DNA of 64,000 nt from Brooklawnia sp963780175. Its GTDB lineage: Bacteria > Actinomycetota > Actinomycetes > Propionibacteriales > Propionibacteriaceae. The stretch lies in assembly GCA_963780175.1 (NCBI GenBank), contig CAWAAT010000001.1:806001-870000 (forward strand), written 5' to 3'. The translations under genes were made by a program, and so were the position numbers. The notes under the pieces were generated by a model. It was not told the DNA's origin. It did no database searches and saw only the letters and a list, made by a program, of their open reading frames with translations. Shown piece after piece: positions 44,082 to 54,777 of the stretch. Within the stretch, counting starts at the first letter, position 1. Each line of letters starts with the position of its first letter.

Positions 44082-45071
44082 TCATGCCTCGATGCTGGCG
44101 TCCCTGCGGGTCTTGATAAGCGACAGGGTTGCGGTGAACGCAATGGTGACCACGATGACCGCCAGCGAGAGCACGGTGGGGATCTCGAAACTGATCCAGT
44201 GGTAGTGGTGCATGGCGTGCAGCACCAGCTTGACGGCGATGAAGCACAGGATGAAGGCCAGTCCCAGCGACAGGTACACCAGACGCTGAAGCAAGCCGCC
44301 GAGCAGGAAGTAGAGCTGACGCAGACCCATCAGAGCGAAGAAGTTCGCCGTGAAAACCAGGTAAGCCTCCTGGGTGAGGCCGAAGATGGCGGGAATCGAG
44401 TCCAGGGCGAACATGATGTCGATCGAGCCCAAGGCCACCACCACGAAGAAGATGGGGGTGAACAGCCGTCGACCGTCCTCCTTGACCGAGAAGTGCGTGC
44501 CGTGGTACTCGGGGGTGGAAGGCACTACCCGCTTGACGAATCGCATCACGGCGGTGTCTGACTCGTTGTGTTCCTCCTCCTCGGTGCCGTGCTTCCGGTA
44601 ATCGATCACAAGCTTGATGCCCGTGTAGAGCAGGAACGCACCAAACACGAAGAAAACCCACGCGAATCGTTCGATGAGCGCAGCACCGAGCACGATGAAG
44701 ATGCCACGGAAGACCAGCGCCAGGATGATGCCGCACATCAACGCAAACTGCTGGTAGACGCGCGGCACCCGCATGCTGCCGAGCACGATGATGAAGACGA
44801 ACAAGTTGTCGATCGACAGGGAGTACTCGGTGAGGTAGCCGGAGAAGAACTCGATCGCGTACTGCCAGCTCGTCTTGTCGGAGGTCGGCTGGGCGAACAA
44901 CCCGATCCCGACACCGAAGAGCGTTGCGGCAGTCACGTAGAGCGCGATCCAGAGCGACGCTTCCTTCATGGAGGGCTCATGCGGACGGCGAATCATCAGG
45001 ATGACGTCAAAGATCAGCACAGCCGTGAGAACGGCCAAGGTGATGATCCACACCGTCGGAGTTACATGCAT
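44082..45071 (-). CDS. TerC-family membrane protein, probable Mn2+ exporter
   Basis: Integral membrane protein of 329 residues with about nine hydrophobic segments. The signature near residue 86 is EYSLSIDNLFVFIIVL, with acidic residues in the membrane, and the second half has FALDSIPAIFGLTQEAYLVF. TerC relatives include the MeeF/Alx type that export or protect against excess manganese. The leader carries conserved elements of the yybP-ykoY riboswitch, which turns on manganese exporters, so manganese export is a reasonable inference. The start ATG 45071 has AGAAGG 7 nt upstream. Confidence 0.88.
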   Translation of the reverse strand: MHVTPTVWIITLAVLTAVLIFDVILMIRRPHEPSMKEASLWIALYVTAATLFGVGIGLFAQPTSDKTSWQYAIEFFSGYLTEYSLSIDNLFVFIIVLGSMRVPRVYQQFALMCGIILALVFRGIFIVLGAALIERFAWVFFVFGAFLLYTGIKLVIDYRKHGTEEEEHNESDTAVMRFVKRVVPSTPEYHGTHFSVKEDGRRLFTPIFFVVVALGSIDIMFALDSIPAIFGLTQEAYLVFTANFFALMGLRQLYFLLGGLLQRLVYLSLGLAFILCFIAVKLVLHAMHHYHWISFEIPTVLSLAVIVVTIAFTATLSLIKTRRDASIEA

Positions 45072-45104
45072 CGGTCAGCCTTCTAACTGAGAGAGGAGTG
45101 AACT

Positions 45105-45200
45105 TCGGAGGTCTCACCACCGATCGTTTCAGATCGGCTGCAGAATCGGAAGCTTCGCTTCGTATTGACGACACCGCACTGGGGGTTACTCCCCTCCAGG
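45105..45200 (-). promoter_or_regulatory. yybP-ykoY family manganese riboswitch in terC leader
   Basis: On the minus strand the leader holds GGGGAGTA (45187-45194), GTCGTCAAT (45164-45172) and GAGACC (45110-45115) in the order and spacing of the yybP-ykoY consensus. Upstream TTGTCG and GAATAG, 17 nt apart, form a possible promoter. The structure was not computed. Confidence 0.75.
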
Positions 45201-45283
45201 GGCTATTCTGTCACCAAACCACGCCCGACAACAATTCGGATGGCAACCCGATTGACCGCAACGGGTCGGCGGGACGCCCGGCC

Positions 45284-47368
<2,085 letters not shown>

Positions 47369-47374
47369 GGTCCC

Positions 47375-47380
47375 AGCGTA
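47375..47380 (-). promoter_or_regulatory. Leaderless-type -10 box of uvrB
   Basis: TACGCT on the minus strand, exactly 6 nt before the ATG at 47368. Confidence 0.55.
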
Positions 47381-47403
47381 TGTCCGCGTACCGACAGCGC
47401 ACC

Positions 47404-47421
47404 CCGACTCCGGGGAGTCGG
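47404..47421 (-). terminator. Hairpin after coaE
   Basis: CCGACTC and GAGTCGG arms with a 4 nt loop immediately after the coaE stop; no T-run. Confidence 0.5.
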
Positions 47422-48048
47422 TCAGGGGGGCGATTGAGGCTGGGCCTGCTGCTCGGCTCGGGCGGCCCGCAGTTCCTTCCACAGGGCGTCGACCTGAGCG
47501 GCGAGTTGGTCTCGTGTGCCCGAGTTGTCGATGACCCACGTCGCCTGGGCCAGCCGCTCGTCCCGGTCAGCCTGGGCCTGGACCCTGGCGATGGCCTCCT
47601 GTACGGAGTAACCGTTACGTGTCATCAGCCGCTCGACCTGCAGGTCGGTTGGCACGTCCACGACGATCACCGCGTCGAAGCTGTTGGCGAGACCACTTTC
47701 GACCAGCAGCGGGATGACCGAGACGACGATGGTGTCGCCGGCGGCAGCGATGAGTTCTGCCCTACGCTGCCGCACCCTCGGGTGGATGATCGCGTTCAGG
47801 TCGGCCCTGGCCTGGTCGTCGCCGAAGATGATCGCACCCAACGCCGCCCGATCGAGTCCACCATCGGCGGCCAACACCGAGTCTGAGAACCGGGCCACCA
47901 CCTCGGCCAGGCCCGGCGTCCCTGGCGCGACGACCTCGCGGGACAGTTCGTCGGAATCGACGAGGACCACGCCCAACTCGCCGAGCATTCGGGCCACCGT
48001 GGTCTTGCCGGACGCGATTCCGCCGGTCAGGGCAACGGAGAACACCAT
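47422..48048 (-). CDS. coaE: Dephospho-CoA kinase
   Basis: Last enzyme of coenzyme A synthesis, phosphorylating the 3'-OH of dephospho-CoA; 208 residues. The P-loop is ALTGGIASGKTTVA near residue 6, followed by LVDSDELSREVV with the catalytic Asp, IIHPRVRQRR, VVSVIPLLVESG and the LID arginine in MTRNGYSVQEA. A Gln-rich short tail ends the protein. It begins 1 nt after the nucleoside phosphorylase stop. Confidence 0.94.
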   Translation of the reverse strand: MVFSVALTGGIASGKTTVARMLGELGVVLVDSDELSREVVAPGTPGLAEVVARFSDSVLAADGGLDRAALGAIIFGDDQARADLNAIIHPRVRQRRAELIAAAGDTIVVSVIPLLVESGLANSFDAVIVVDVPTDLQVERLMTRNGYSVQEAIARVQAQADRDERLAQATWVIDNSGTRDQLAAQVDALWKELRAARAEQQAQPQSPP

Positions 48049-48049
48049 G

Positions 48050-48835
48050 TCACTCCCCCGCCACCAGGAAAGCGGCATCCACCGCCATGTGCAGTGCCAC
48101 CTCATGGACATCGCGGCCCCAGTCACGAGGGTCGTAGCGCTGCTCGACCAGGGAATCTGCCGAGAACAGGATCTGACCGAACCGGGTGCCGCGGAACTGC
48201 GCACACGCCGCCAGCGACGCGCATTCCATCTCGACCACCGCACAGCCCTGACTGCGTCGACGTTCCACCATGGCAGGGGTTTCCCGGAAGAGCGCGTCGG
48301 TCGTCCATGTCCGGGCGCTGATGGCCGCATGTCCACGACCCTCGACAGCGGACCGGCAGGCTGCGCTGACTCCTGGATCGGTGTCGACCCACTGCGCCGG
48401 GGGAAGGTAGTGGTGGCTGGTGCCCTCGTCCCGCAGCGCCATGACAGGCACGACGAACTCGCCCTCGCCCAACGGTCGCAGCGCACCACAGGAGCCCACC
48501 GCCACGACCGACTGCACACCACGCAGGAACAGGTCGTCGGCCACGATGACCGCCGCCGGGGCGCCGACCGGCACCTCGACCAACCCGACGGCGAGTCCGC
48601 CGCGCTCCAACCGGTACACGGTGTGGCGCTGGGTGACGATGTCGACGGTGTGGACGGCGGGTGCCTGCTGGGCGGCGGCGTGGGCGGCCACCTTCGATCC
48701 GAGAAACGCCACCACCACCACCGACGGTAGTGCTGGCCGCCCACCTGCGGCCACGTGGTGGGCCGAGATCATGTCCCTGGGGTCGTCATCGTGGTCCAGG
48801 ATCGGCCACGCACCCGGCGTCAGCACTGTAGGCAC
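48050..48835 (-). CDS. Nucleoside phosphorylase-family protein (uridine phosphorylase type)
   Basis: PNP/UDP-family phosphorylase of 261 residues from GTG 48835. Recognisable parts are VVAVGSCGALRP (phosphate-binding loop), QGCAVVEMECASLAAC, the ribose-binding EMEC-like motif near residue 190, and ILFSADSLVEQR. It probably splits a nucleoside with phosphate or hydrolyses a related compound, but base specificity is unclear. GAGG precedes the chosen start; GTG 48826 is an alternative. It shares a transcript with coaE. Confidence 0.8.
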   Translation of the reverse strand: MPTVLTPGAWPILDHDDDPRDMISAHHVAAGGRPALPSVVVVAFLGSKVAAHAAAQQAPAVHTVDIVTQRHTVYRLERGGLAVGLVEVPVGAPAAVIVADDLFLRGVQSVVAVGSCGALRPLGEGEFVVPVMALRDEGTSHHYLPPAQWVDTDPGVSAACRSAVEGRGHAAISARTWTTDALFRETPAMVERRRSQGCAVVEMECASLAACAQFRGTRFGQILFSADSLVEQRYDPRDWGRDVHEVALHMAVDAAFLVAGE

Positions 48836-48896
48836 CTCGTCCTCATGCTTACCGAGGGTACCGGGTCGAGCGAACACGCCCCGGAAAGAACAGAAA

Positions 48897-48921
48897 GCCC
48901 CGGACCTCTGGGGTCCGGGGC
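48897..48921 (-). terminator. Intrinsic terminator of rpsA
   Basis: Perfect 10 bp arms (GCCCCGGACC and its complement) with a 5 nt loop, 18 nt after the rpsA stop, followed on the minus strand by TTTCTGTTCTTTCC. Confidence 0.85.
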
Positions 48922-48938
48922 CTACCTGCTCGTTGCGC

Positions 48939-50384
48939 TCAGTTGCCGCTTGTCAGCTTGTCACGCAGCGCCTGAAGAGCCTCATCCGAGGCCAGCGAAC
49001 CCTCCACAGGTGCCGGCTCGGAGGTGTACTCGGTGGTCGAGGACGCAGAGGCGACAACTGCCGACTCCTCGGCCTCGGCGGCCTGCTTCTTCAGCGCGAG
49101 CCATCTGGTCTGGGCCTCGGCGTACTGGGCCTCCCACGCAGCCTGCTGCTCCTCATAACCCGGCTTCCACTCGTTGGTCTCCGGATCGAAGCCCTCGGGG
49201 TAGATGTAATTGCCGTTGTCGTCGTAGCTGGCAGTCATGCCGTAGAGCGACGGATCGAAGTCCTCCGCAGCGATGTCGACGCCCTGGTTGGCTTGCTTGA
49301 GGCTCAGCGAGATGCGGCGCCGGTCCAGGTCGATGTCGATGATCTTGACCATGACATCGTCGTCCACCGCGACGACCTGCTCGGGGATCTCGACATGGCG
49401 CTCGGCAAGTTCCGAGACGTGCACCAGGCCCTCGATACCGTCCTCAACCCGCACGAACCCCCCGAAGGGCACCAGCTTGGTGACCTTGCCGGGCACGATC
49501 TCACCGATCTGGTGAGTGCGGGCGAAGGTCTGCCAGGGGTCTTCCTGGGTCGCCTTCAGCGACAGCGAGACGCGCTCCCGGTCCAGTTCGACATCCTTGA
49601 CCTCGACGGTGACCTGCTGGCCGACCTCGACAACCTCGCTCGGATGGTCGATGTGCTTCCAGCTGAGTTCGGAGACGTGCACCAGACCGTCGACGCCGCC
49701 AAGATCGACGAAAGCGCCGAAGTTGACGATCGAGGAGACCACACCCTTGCGGATCTGGCCCTTCTGAAGCTGATTCAGGAAGCTCTGGCGAACCTCGGAC
49801 TGGGTCTGCTCGAGCCACGCACGACGGCTCAGCACCACGTTGTTCCGGTTCTTGTCGAGCTCGATGATCTTGGCCTCGAGTTCCTGACCCACGTAGGGCT
49901 GCAGGTCACGGACCCTGCGCATCTCGACCAACGATGCCGGCAGGAAGCCCCGCAGACCGATGTCGACGATCAGACCACCCTTGACGACCTCGATGACAGT
50001 GCCAGTGACGACGCCGTCCTCCTCCTTGATCTTCTCGATCGTGCCCCAGGCGCGCTCGTACTGGGCGCGCTTCTTGGAGAGGATGAGGCGGCCTTCCTTG
50101 TCCTCCTTCTGCTGGACGAGGGCTTCAATCTCGTCACCCACGTGCACGACATCGAACGGGTCGACGTCGTGCTTGATGGACAGTTCCTTGGAGGGAATCA
50201 CGCCTTCGGTCTTGTAGCCGATGTCGAGGAGGACCTCGTCGCGATCGACCTTGACGACGGTACCGGTGACGATGTCCCCGTCGTTGAAGTACTTGATGGT
50301 GGCATCGACGGCGGCCTCGAAGGCCTCAGAGGTGCCGATGTCGTCGATTGCGACCTGGTTCGAGGCCTCAGTTGAGGAGGTCAT
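48939..50384 (-). CDS. rpsA: 30S ribosomal protein S1
   Basis: Ribosomal protein S1 of 481 residues that brings mRNA to the ribosome. Four S1 domains occupy about residues 35-365, each with a VxGxV opening (GDIVTGTVVKVD, DGVVTGTVIEVV, GQIRKGVVSSIVNFGAFVDL, GEIVPGKVTKLVPFGGFVRV). The last 115 residues are acidic and Ala-rich with a Trp/Tyr-containing stretch, typical of actinobacterial S1. GGAG lies 9 nt before ATG 50384. The leader region up to polA holds no gene. Confidence 0.95.
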   Translation of the reverse strand: MTSSTEASNQVAIDDIGTSEAFEAAVDATIKYFNDGDIVTGTVVKVDRDEVLLDIGYKTEGVIPSKELSIKHDVDPFDVVHVGDEIEALVQQKEDKEGRLILSKKRAQYERAWGTIEKIKEEDGVVTGTVIEVVKGGLIVDIGLRGFLPASLVEMRRVRDLQPYVGQELEAKIIELDKNRNNVVLSRRAWLEQTQSEVRQSFLNQLQKGQIRKGVVSSIVNFGAFVDLGGVDGLVHVSELSWKHIDHPSEVVEVGQQVTVEVKDVELDRERVSLSLKATQEDPWQTFARTHQIGEIVPGKVTKLVPFGGFVRVEDGIEGLVHVSELAERHVEIPEQVVAVDDDVMVKIIDIDLDRRRISLSLKQANQGVDIAAEDFDPSLYGMTASYDDNGNYIYPEGFDPETNEWKPGYEEQQAAWEAQYAEAQTRWLALKKQAAEAEESAVVASASSTTEYTSEPAPVEGSLASDEALQALRDKLTSGN

Positions 50385-50630
50385 GTAGTAGGGCTCCGAT
50401 TACTGGTATGTAGTTCGATCATGGACGCACAGCGGACTGTCACGATGCTCCAGCGCACGACTCGACCGATACCCACGACGCAGCCCACTCAGACCGGCGG
50501 CCCCGTGCAATACTGACCGGCTGACCGGCGTGTCACACCGCAGTGTCGCCTGCTCCGTCCGAGACGACACAGACCACAGTGCTTTTCGAGTCTACTTGCG
50601 CTCCCGCACGGGGGTCAATCGGGGGGTGAT

Positions 50631-53336
50631 TCAGTGAGCGGCCGCCAACCACGTCGGCCCGTAGCCGACGGACACGTCGAGTGGAACCTGCAGGTCTGCG
50701 GCCCCGGCCATCTTCTCCCTCACCAGACCGAGGACCCGGTCACGCTCGCCACGGGCCACCTCGAGCACCAGCTCGTCGTGAATCTGGAGCAGCACCCTCG
50801 ACGCCAGGCCAGCCTCTGCCAGGGCTGCGTCCAGACTGATCATCGCGACCTTGATGATGTCTGCGGCCGACCCCTGGATGGGCGCATTGAGGGCCATCCG
50901 CTCCGCCATCTCACGGCGCTGCCGGTTTGAGGAGGTGAGGTCGGGCAGGTAGCGACGCCGGCCCAGCAACGTCTCGGTGTACCCCGTCCGGCGCGCCTGC
51001 ACGACGATCTCGTTCAGGTAATCGCGCACCCCACCGAAAGTGGTGAAGTAGTCGTCCATCAGGTCCTTGGCCTCACCCACCGAGACCCCCAACCGGGTGG
51101 ACAGACCGTAGGCCGACAACCCGTATGCCAGCCCGTAGTTCATCTGCTTCACACCCGCTCGCTGGGCGCCGGTTACCTCATCGATGGGCACGCCGAACAC
51201 CTTGGACGCGGTGACGGTGTGGAAGTCGATGCCACTACGGAAGGCCGCGATGAGGTCAGCATCCTCGGACACATGCGCCATGACGCGCATCTCGATCTGT
51301 GAGTAGTCGGCGCTCATCAGCGCCTCGAACCCAGGACCGACGACGAAGGCCTCCCGGATCCGGCGACCCTCGTCGGTACGGATCGGAATGTTCTGCAGGT
51401 TGGGGTCGGCCGAGCTCAGACGCCCGGTGGCCGCGATCGTCTGCAGGTACGTGGTGTGGACGCGGCCATCGTTCTGCACAGCCCTGCTCAGCCCCTCGAC
51501 GGCCTGACGCAGTTTGATCGCGTCGCGGTGGGCCAGCAGATGGGCGAGAAACGGGTGCTGTGTCCGGGTGAACAACTGCTCCAGCGCCTCGGCGTCGGTG
51601 GTGTGACCGGATTTGATCTTCTTGGTGCGGGGCAGGTTGAGATGGTCGAACAACACGGCCTGCAACTGCTTGGGGGAACCGAGGTTGACCTGCTGGCCGA
51701 CCGCGTCCCAGGCGGCCTGCTCGGAGGCCCGAACGCGGGAGTCGAACTGGCTGTGCAGTTCCTGCAGCACAGCTGTGTCCAGCGCTATTCCGATGCGCTC
51801 CATCCCTGCGAGGATTCGTTGCAGTGGCAGCTCGACATCGTCCAGGAGGCCACGTTGACCGAGCTCGTCGAGTTCTCCGCTCAATGCCTCGGTCAGGTCG
51901 ACCACGGCGCGAGCCCGCACCATGGCGGCCTGCGCCCGCTCGTCGGGCGGGGATTCGTCGCCGAAGTCCAGCATCAGCTGAGAGTCGTCGTCAGCCGACG
52001 ACGAGGTGGTCCTCAGCTCCCGCCGAAGGTGCCGGATCGACAGGTCGGCGAGGTCGTAGCTGCGTTGATCGGGACGCAAGAGGTACGCGGCCAGTTCGGT
52101 GTCACAGACCAGGCCCTCCAGCTGCCACCCGTGCTGCCAGGCGGCCAGCGTCGGACCCTTGGCCGCGTGCATCGCCTTGGGACGAGCAGCATCGGCCAGC
52201 CATGCAGCCAGGGCCTGCTCGTCGCCCACGCTGAGCTCGCCGACCGGAACCCAACACGCCGAGCCATCGCGACTGGCCAGGGCCAACGCGGTCAGTTCGC
52301 CGCGTCCCGCCCCCCACTGGCCCACCGCGTCCAACCCGGTCGGTGTGCCGTCGGTGTGCTGCGCCAGCCAGTCGGCCAGTTCGTCGGGGGCCAACAGGAG
52401 CCCCTGCAGCGCGAAACCGTCCTCCACCGGAGCGTCGTCGAGCGGGAAGGTCTCCATCAGTCGATCCCGCAGCACCCGGAACTCCAGAGCGTCGAAGACC
52501 CTGTGGACGGCATCCCTGTTCCAACTGCGGCGCTCGAGGTCGTCCAAACCCACAGGCAGATCCAGATGACGCACCAGCTTGTTCAAGTTCTGGTTGCGAC
52601 GCACGTCCGCCAGGTGCGCCCGGAAGGACTCGCCGACCTTGCCAGGCACCTGGTCGGCCCGGGCCAGCAGGTTGTCCAATCCACCGAAACTGGCGAGCCA
52701 CTTGGCGGCTGTCTTGGCCCCCACTCCTGGCACACCGGGAAGGTTGTCACTGGTCTCCCCCACCAGGGCGGCCAGTTCCGCGTAGCGATCAGGAGCCACA
52801 CCGTACTTCGCCTCGATGGCCGCCGGTGTCATCCTGGCCAACTCGCTGACCCCCTTGACGGGGTAGAGCACTGTGGTGTTGTCGTCGATCAACTGGTAAG
52901 AGTCTCGATCACCGGTCACGATCACGCACTGCCACCCCCGCTCGCTGGCCTGGGCGTCCAGCGTGGCGATGACATCGTCGGCCTCGTATCCGTCCAGGCT
53001 GGCGTGGGTGATGTTGAGCGCGTCCAACACCTCGTGGATGAGACTCACCTGACCGGCGAACTCCTCGGGGCTCTTGGAGCGGGTCGCCTTGTAGTCGGCG
53101 TACTCCGCGGCACGGAAGGTCTGCCTCGAGACGTCAAAGGCCACCAGCACGTGAGTGGGTTGTTCGTCGCGCAGGACGTTGATGAGCATGGAGGTGAAGC
53201 CGTAGACCGCATTGGTGTGCTGACCTGTGGCAGTGGCGAAGTTCTCCACCGGGAGTGCGTAGAACGCCCGGTAGGCCATCGAGTGGCCATCGATCAGCAT
53301 GACCTTGGGCACAGCCGGCGTCGCGGGGTCTGTCAC
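50631..53336 (-). CDS. polA: DNA polymerase I
   Basis: Repair and Okazaki-fragment polymerase of 901 residues. The N-terminal 5'-3' exonuclease covers about residues 10-295 (MLIDGHSMAYRAFYALP, LDGYEADDVIATL, VTGDRDSYQLI, GVPGVGAKTAAKWL). The central region resembles a 3'-5' exonuclease that has lost its catalytic carboxylates, as usual in actinobacteria. Polymerase motifs A (SADYSQIEMRV), B (RAGVKQMNYGLAYGLSAYGL) and C (QIHDELVLEV) are intact. The start GTG 53336 has TACAGT 7 nt upstream; an upstream in-frame start overlaps that promoter. Confidence 0.96.
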   Translation of the reverse strand: MTDPATPAVPKVMLIDGHSMAYRAFYALPVENFATATGQHTNAVYGFTSMLINVLRDEQPTHVLVAFDVSRQTFRAAEYADYKATRSKSPEEFAGQVSLIHEVLDALNITHASLDGYEADDVIATLDAQASERGWQCVIVTGDRDSYQLIDDNTTVLYPVKGVSELARMTPAAIEAKYGVAPDRYAELAALVGETSDNLPGVPGVGAKTAAKWLASFGGLDNLLARADQVPGKVGESFRAHLADVRRNQNLNKLVRHLDLPVGLDDLERRSWNRDAVHRVFDALEFRVLRDRLMETFPLDDAPVEDGFALQGLLLAPDELADWLAQHTDGTPTGLDAVGQWGAGRGELTALALASRDGSACWVPVGELSVGDEQALAAWLADAARPKAMHAAKGPTLAAWQHGWQLEGLVCDTELAAYLLRPDQRSYDLADLSIRHLRRELRTTSSSADDDSQLMLDFGDESPPDERAQAAMVRARAVVDLTEALSGELDELGQRGLLDDVELPLQRILAGMERIGIALDTAVLQELHSQFDSRVRASEQAAWDAVGQQVNLGSPKQLQAVLFDHLNLPRTKKIKSGHTTDAEALEQLFTRTQHPFLAHLLAHRDAIKLRQAVEGLSRAVQNDGRVHTTYLQTIAATGRLSSADPNLQNIPIRTDEGRRIREAFVVGPGFEALMSADYSQIEMRVMAHVSEDADLIAAFRSGIDFHTVTASKVFGVPIDEVTGAQRAGVKQMNYGLAYGLSAYGLSTRLGVSVGEAKDLMDDYFTTFGGVRDYLNEIVVQARRTGYTETLLGRRRYLPDLTSSNRQRREMAERMALNAPIQGSAADIIKVAMISLDAALAEAGLASRVLLQIHDELVLEVARGERDRVLGLVREKMAGAADLQVPLDVSVGYGPTWLAAAH

Positions 53337-53343
53337 CTGCCCG

Positions 53344-53349
53344 ACTGTA
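53344..53349 (-). promoter_or_regulatory. Leaderless-type -10 box of polA
   Basis: TACAGT on the minus strand, 7 nt before the GTG at 53336. Confidence 0.5.
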
Positions 53350-53394
53350 GCGGGCCCCGATGACACGGCGCGAGGCCTGTGCCACAGTGGGGCC

Positions 53395-53778
53395 ATGAGA
53401 CCACCGCCCTCGATGATCAGCGACTACGAACGCAAGCTAGGGCTCGAGGTGATCGACTGGGAAGCGTCTCGGGTGGTCGGTCGCGCTCCGGTCGAGGGCA
53501 ACACTCAACCCCACGGGTTGTGGCACGGTGGGGCGTCGGCCACCATCATCGAGACCCTGGGATCGTTGGGTGCCGCGGCCCATGCCGGCCCGGGCCGCCG
53601 GGTCGTGGGCCTGGAACTCAACGTGAGCCACCTCCGCAGCGCCCGACAGGGCTGGGTGCACGGCGAGGCCAAAGCCCTCCACCTCGGCCGGACCACGGCG
53701 GTCTACCAGGTCGACCTGACCGACGACGACGGGCGCCTCATCGCGTCCGGACGTCTCAGTTGCCGGATCCTGGACTGA
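53395..53778 (+). CDS. Hotdog-fold thioesterase (PaaI/DUF4442 type)
   Basis: Small acyl-CoA thioesterase-like protein of 127 residues. The hotdog signature is HGLWHGGASATIIETLGSLG near residue 42, followed by VVGLELNVSHLRSA and TAVYQVDLTDDDGRLIASGR. This matches the PaaI or menaquinone-path thioesterase branch; substrate unknown. The start ATG 53395 has CACAGT 6 nt upstream, a weaker version of the leaderless arrangement. It is divergent from polA and converges on pdtaR with 3 bp between. Confidence 0.85.
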   Translation: MRPPPSMISDYERKLGLEVIDWEASRVVGRAPVEGNTQPHGLWHGGASATIIETLGSLGAAAHAGPGRRVVGLELNVSHLRSARQGWVHGEAKALHLGRTTAVYQVDLTDDDGRLIASGRLSCRILD

Positions 53779-53781
53779 GCG

Positions 53782-54399
53782 TTACCGGGCGCCCTTGCCC
53801 GACTTGGTCTGGTGAATGACGCCCTCGGCCACCTCGCGCATCGACTTGCGCAGGTCCATGGCGGTCTTCTGGATGAACCGGAACGCCTCGGGTTCGGTGA
53901 GTCCCAGGCTCTCCTGCAAAATGCCCTTGGCCTGGTCCACCATCTTGCGGGAGGCCAGCCGTTCCTCCAGGTCCTCGATCTCGTCGTCGAGGGCCTGAAT
54001 CTCGGCAAAACGAGCCATGGCGATCTCGATCGCCGGTACCACGTCGGAGGCGTCGAACGGCTTCACCACATAAGCCATGGCACCTGCGTCGCGGGCCTGC
54101 TCGACGAGTTCTCGTTGGCTGAAAGCCGTCAGCATCACGACGGGGGCGATCCGCTCGGCGGCGATGATCTCGGCGGCGGCGATCCCGTCCATCTTGGGCA
54201 TCTTGACGTCCATCACGACCAGATCGGGCTCGAGCTCGCGGGCCAACGCGACGGCAGCCTCGCCGTCACCAGCCTCCCCGACGACCTCATACCCCTCGTC
54301 CTTGAGGAGTTCGACCAGGTCGAAACGAATCAACGCCTCATCCTCGGCCACGAGAACGCGGGGGGGCTGGGCCTGCCCTCCGTTTGATGTGTCCCTCAC
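53782..54399 (-). CDS. pdtaR: ANTAR-domain response regulator, PdtaR-like
   Basis: Response regulator of 205 residues with a receiver domain and an RNA-binding ANTAR domain. The phosphoacceptor Asp is in DLVVMDVKMPKMDG near residue 63, with the acidic pair at EDE and Lys in VVKPFDASD. A coiled coil near residue 140 leads into ANTAR (SRKMVDQAKGILQESLGLTE then EAFRFIQKTAMDLRKSM). ANTAR proteins act as antiterminators at tandem hairpins; PdtaS is the usual kinase partner and is not in this window. The start GTG 54399 has AAGGGA upstream. Confidence 0.93.
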   Translation of the reverse strand: MRDTSNGGQAQPPRVLVAEDEALIRFDLVELLKDEGYEVVGEAGDGEAAVALARELEPDLVVMDVKMPKMDGIAAAEIIAAERIAPVVMLTAFSQRELVEQARDAGAMAYVVKPFDASDVVPAIEIAMARFAEIQALDDEIEDLEERLASRKMVDQAKGILQESLGLTEPEAFRFIQKTAMDLRKSMREVAEGVIHQTKSGKGAR

Positions 54400-54592
54400 A
54401 GCGATTCCCTTGTCCGCGCGCCCGGAACACCGGACGGCACTGTCACGTGTTCAACGAACTGGAACCAGTTCGCCACGCAATGAGTTTACCGCAAAGCGCA
54501 CCGTCGCCAGGACGCCGCGATCCATCGACGGGCACCGCGATGGCCTGGGCGCGTGGCGCTGCCGCCTGAGGTGTGCCAGAATGGTCCGGCTG

Positions 54593-54675
54593 GCCCGGGT
54601 GGCGGAATGGTATACGCGGACGGCTCAAACCCGTCTGGCTGAAAGGCTGTAGGGGTTCGACTCCCCTCCCGGGCA
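54593..54675 (+). tRNA. tRNA-Leu (anticodon CAA)
   Basis: 83 nt class II tRNA. The acceptor stem is GCCCGGG/CCCGGGC with discriminator A, the D stem is GCG/CGC, and the anticodon arm is GACGG-CTCAAAC-CCGTC, giving anticodon CAA. The variable region is long, as for Leu, and the T arm is AGGGG-TTCGACT-CCCCT. CCA is not encoded. A CAGAAT box at 54577-54582 may be its -10. Confidence 0.95.
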
Positions 54676-54686
54676 CTGCACCGAAG

Positions 54687-54713
54687 AAGGCCCAGCACGT
54701 CGTGCTGGGCCTT
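54687..54713 (+). terminator. Intrinsic terminator of tRNA-Leu
   Basis: Perfect 12 bp arms (AAGGCCCAGCAC and its complement) with a 3 nt loop, 11 nt after the tRNA and followed by TC. It could also stop transcription from pyk in the other direction. Confidence 0.8.
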
Positions 54714-54777
54714 TCATGTGCGCAACAAGGCGTCCGAGCCGGGCGCCGTTGCCGCGACCCGGACACCGGCCTGGCGT

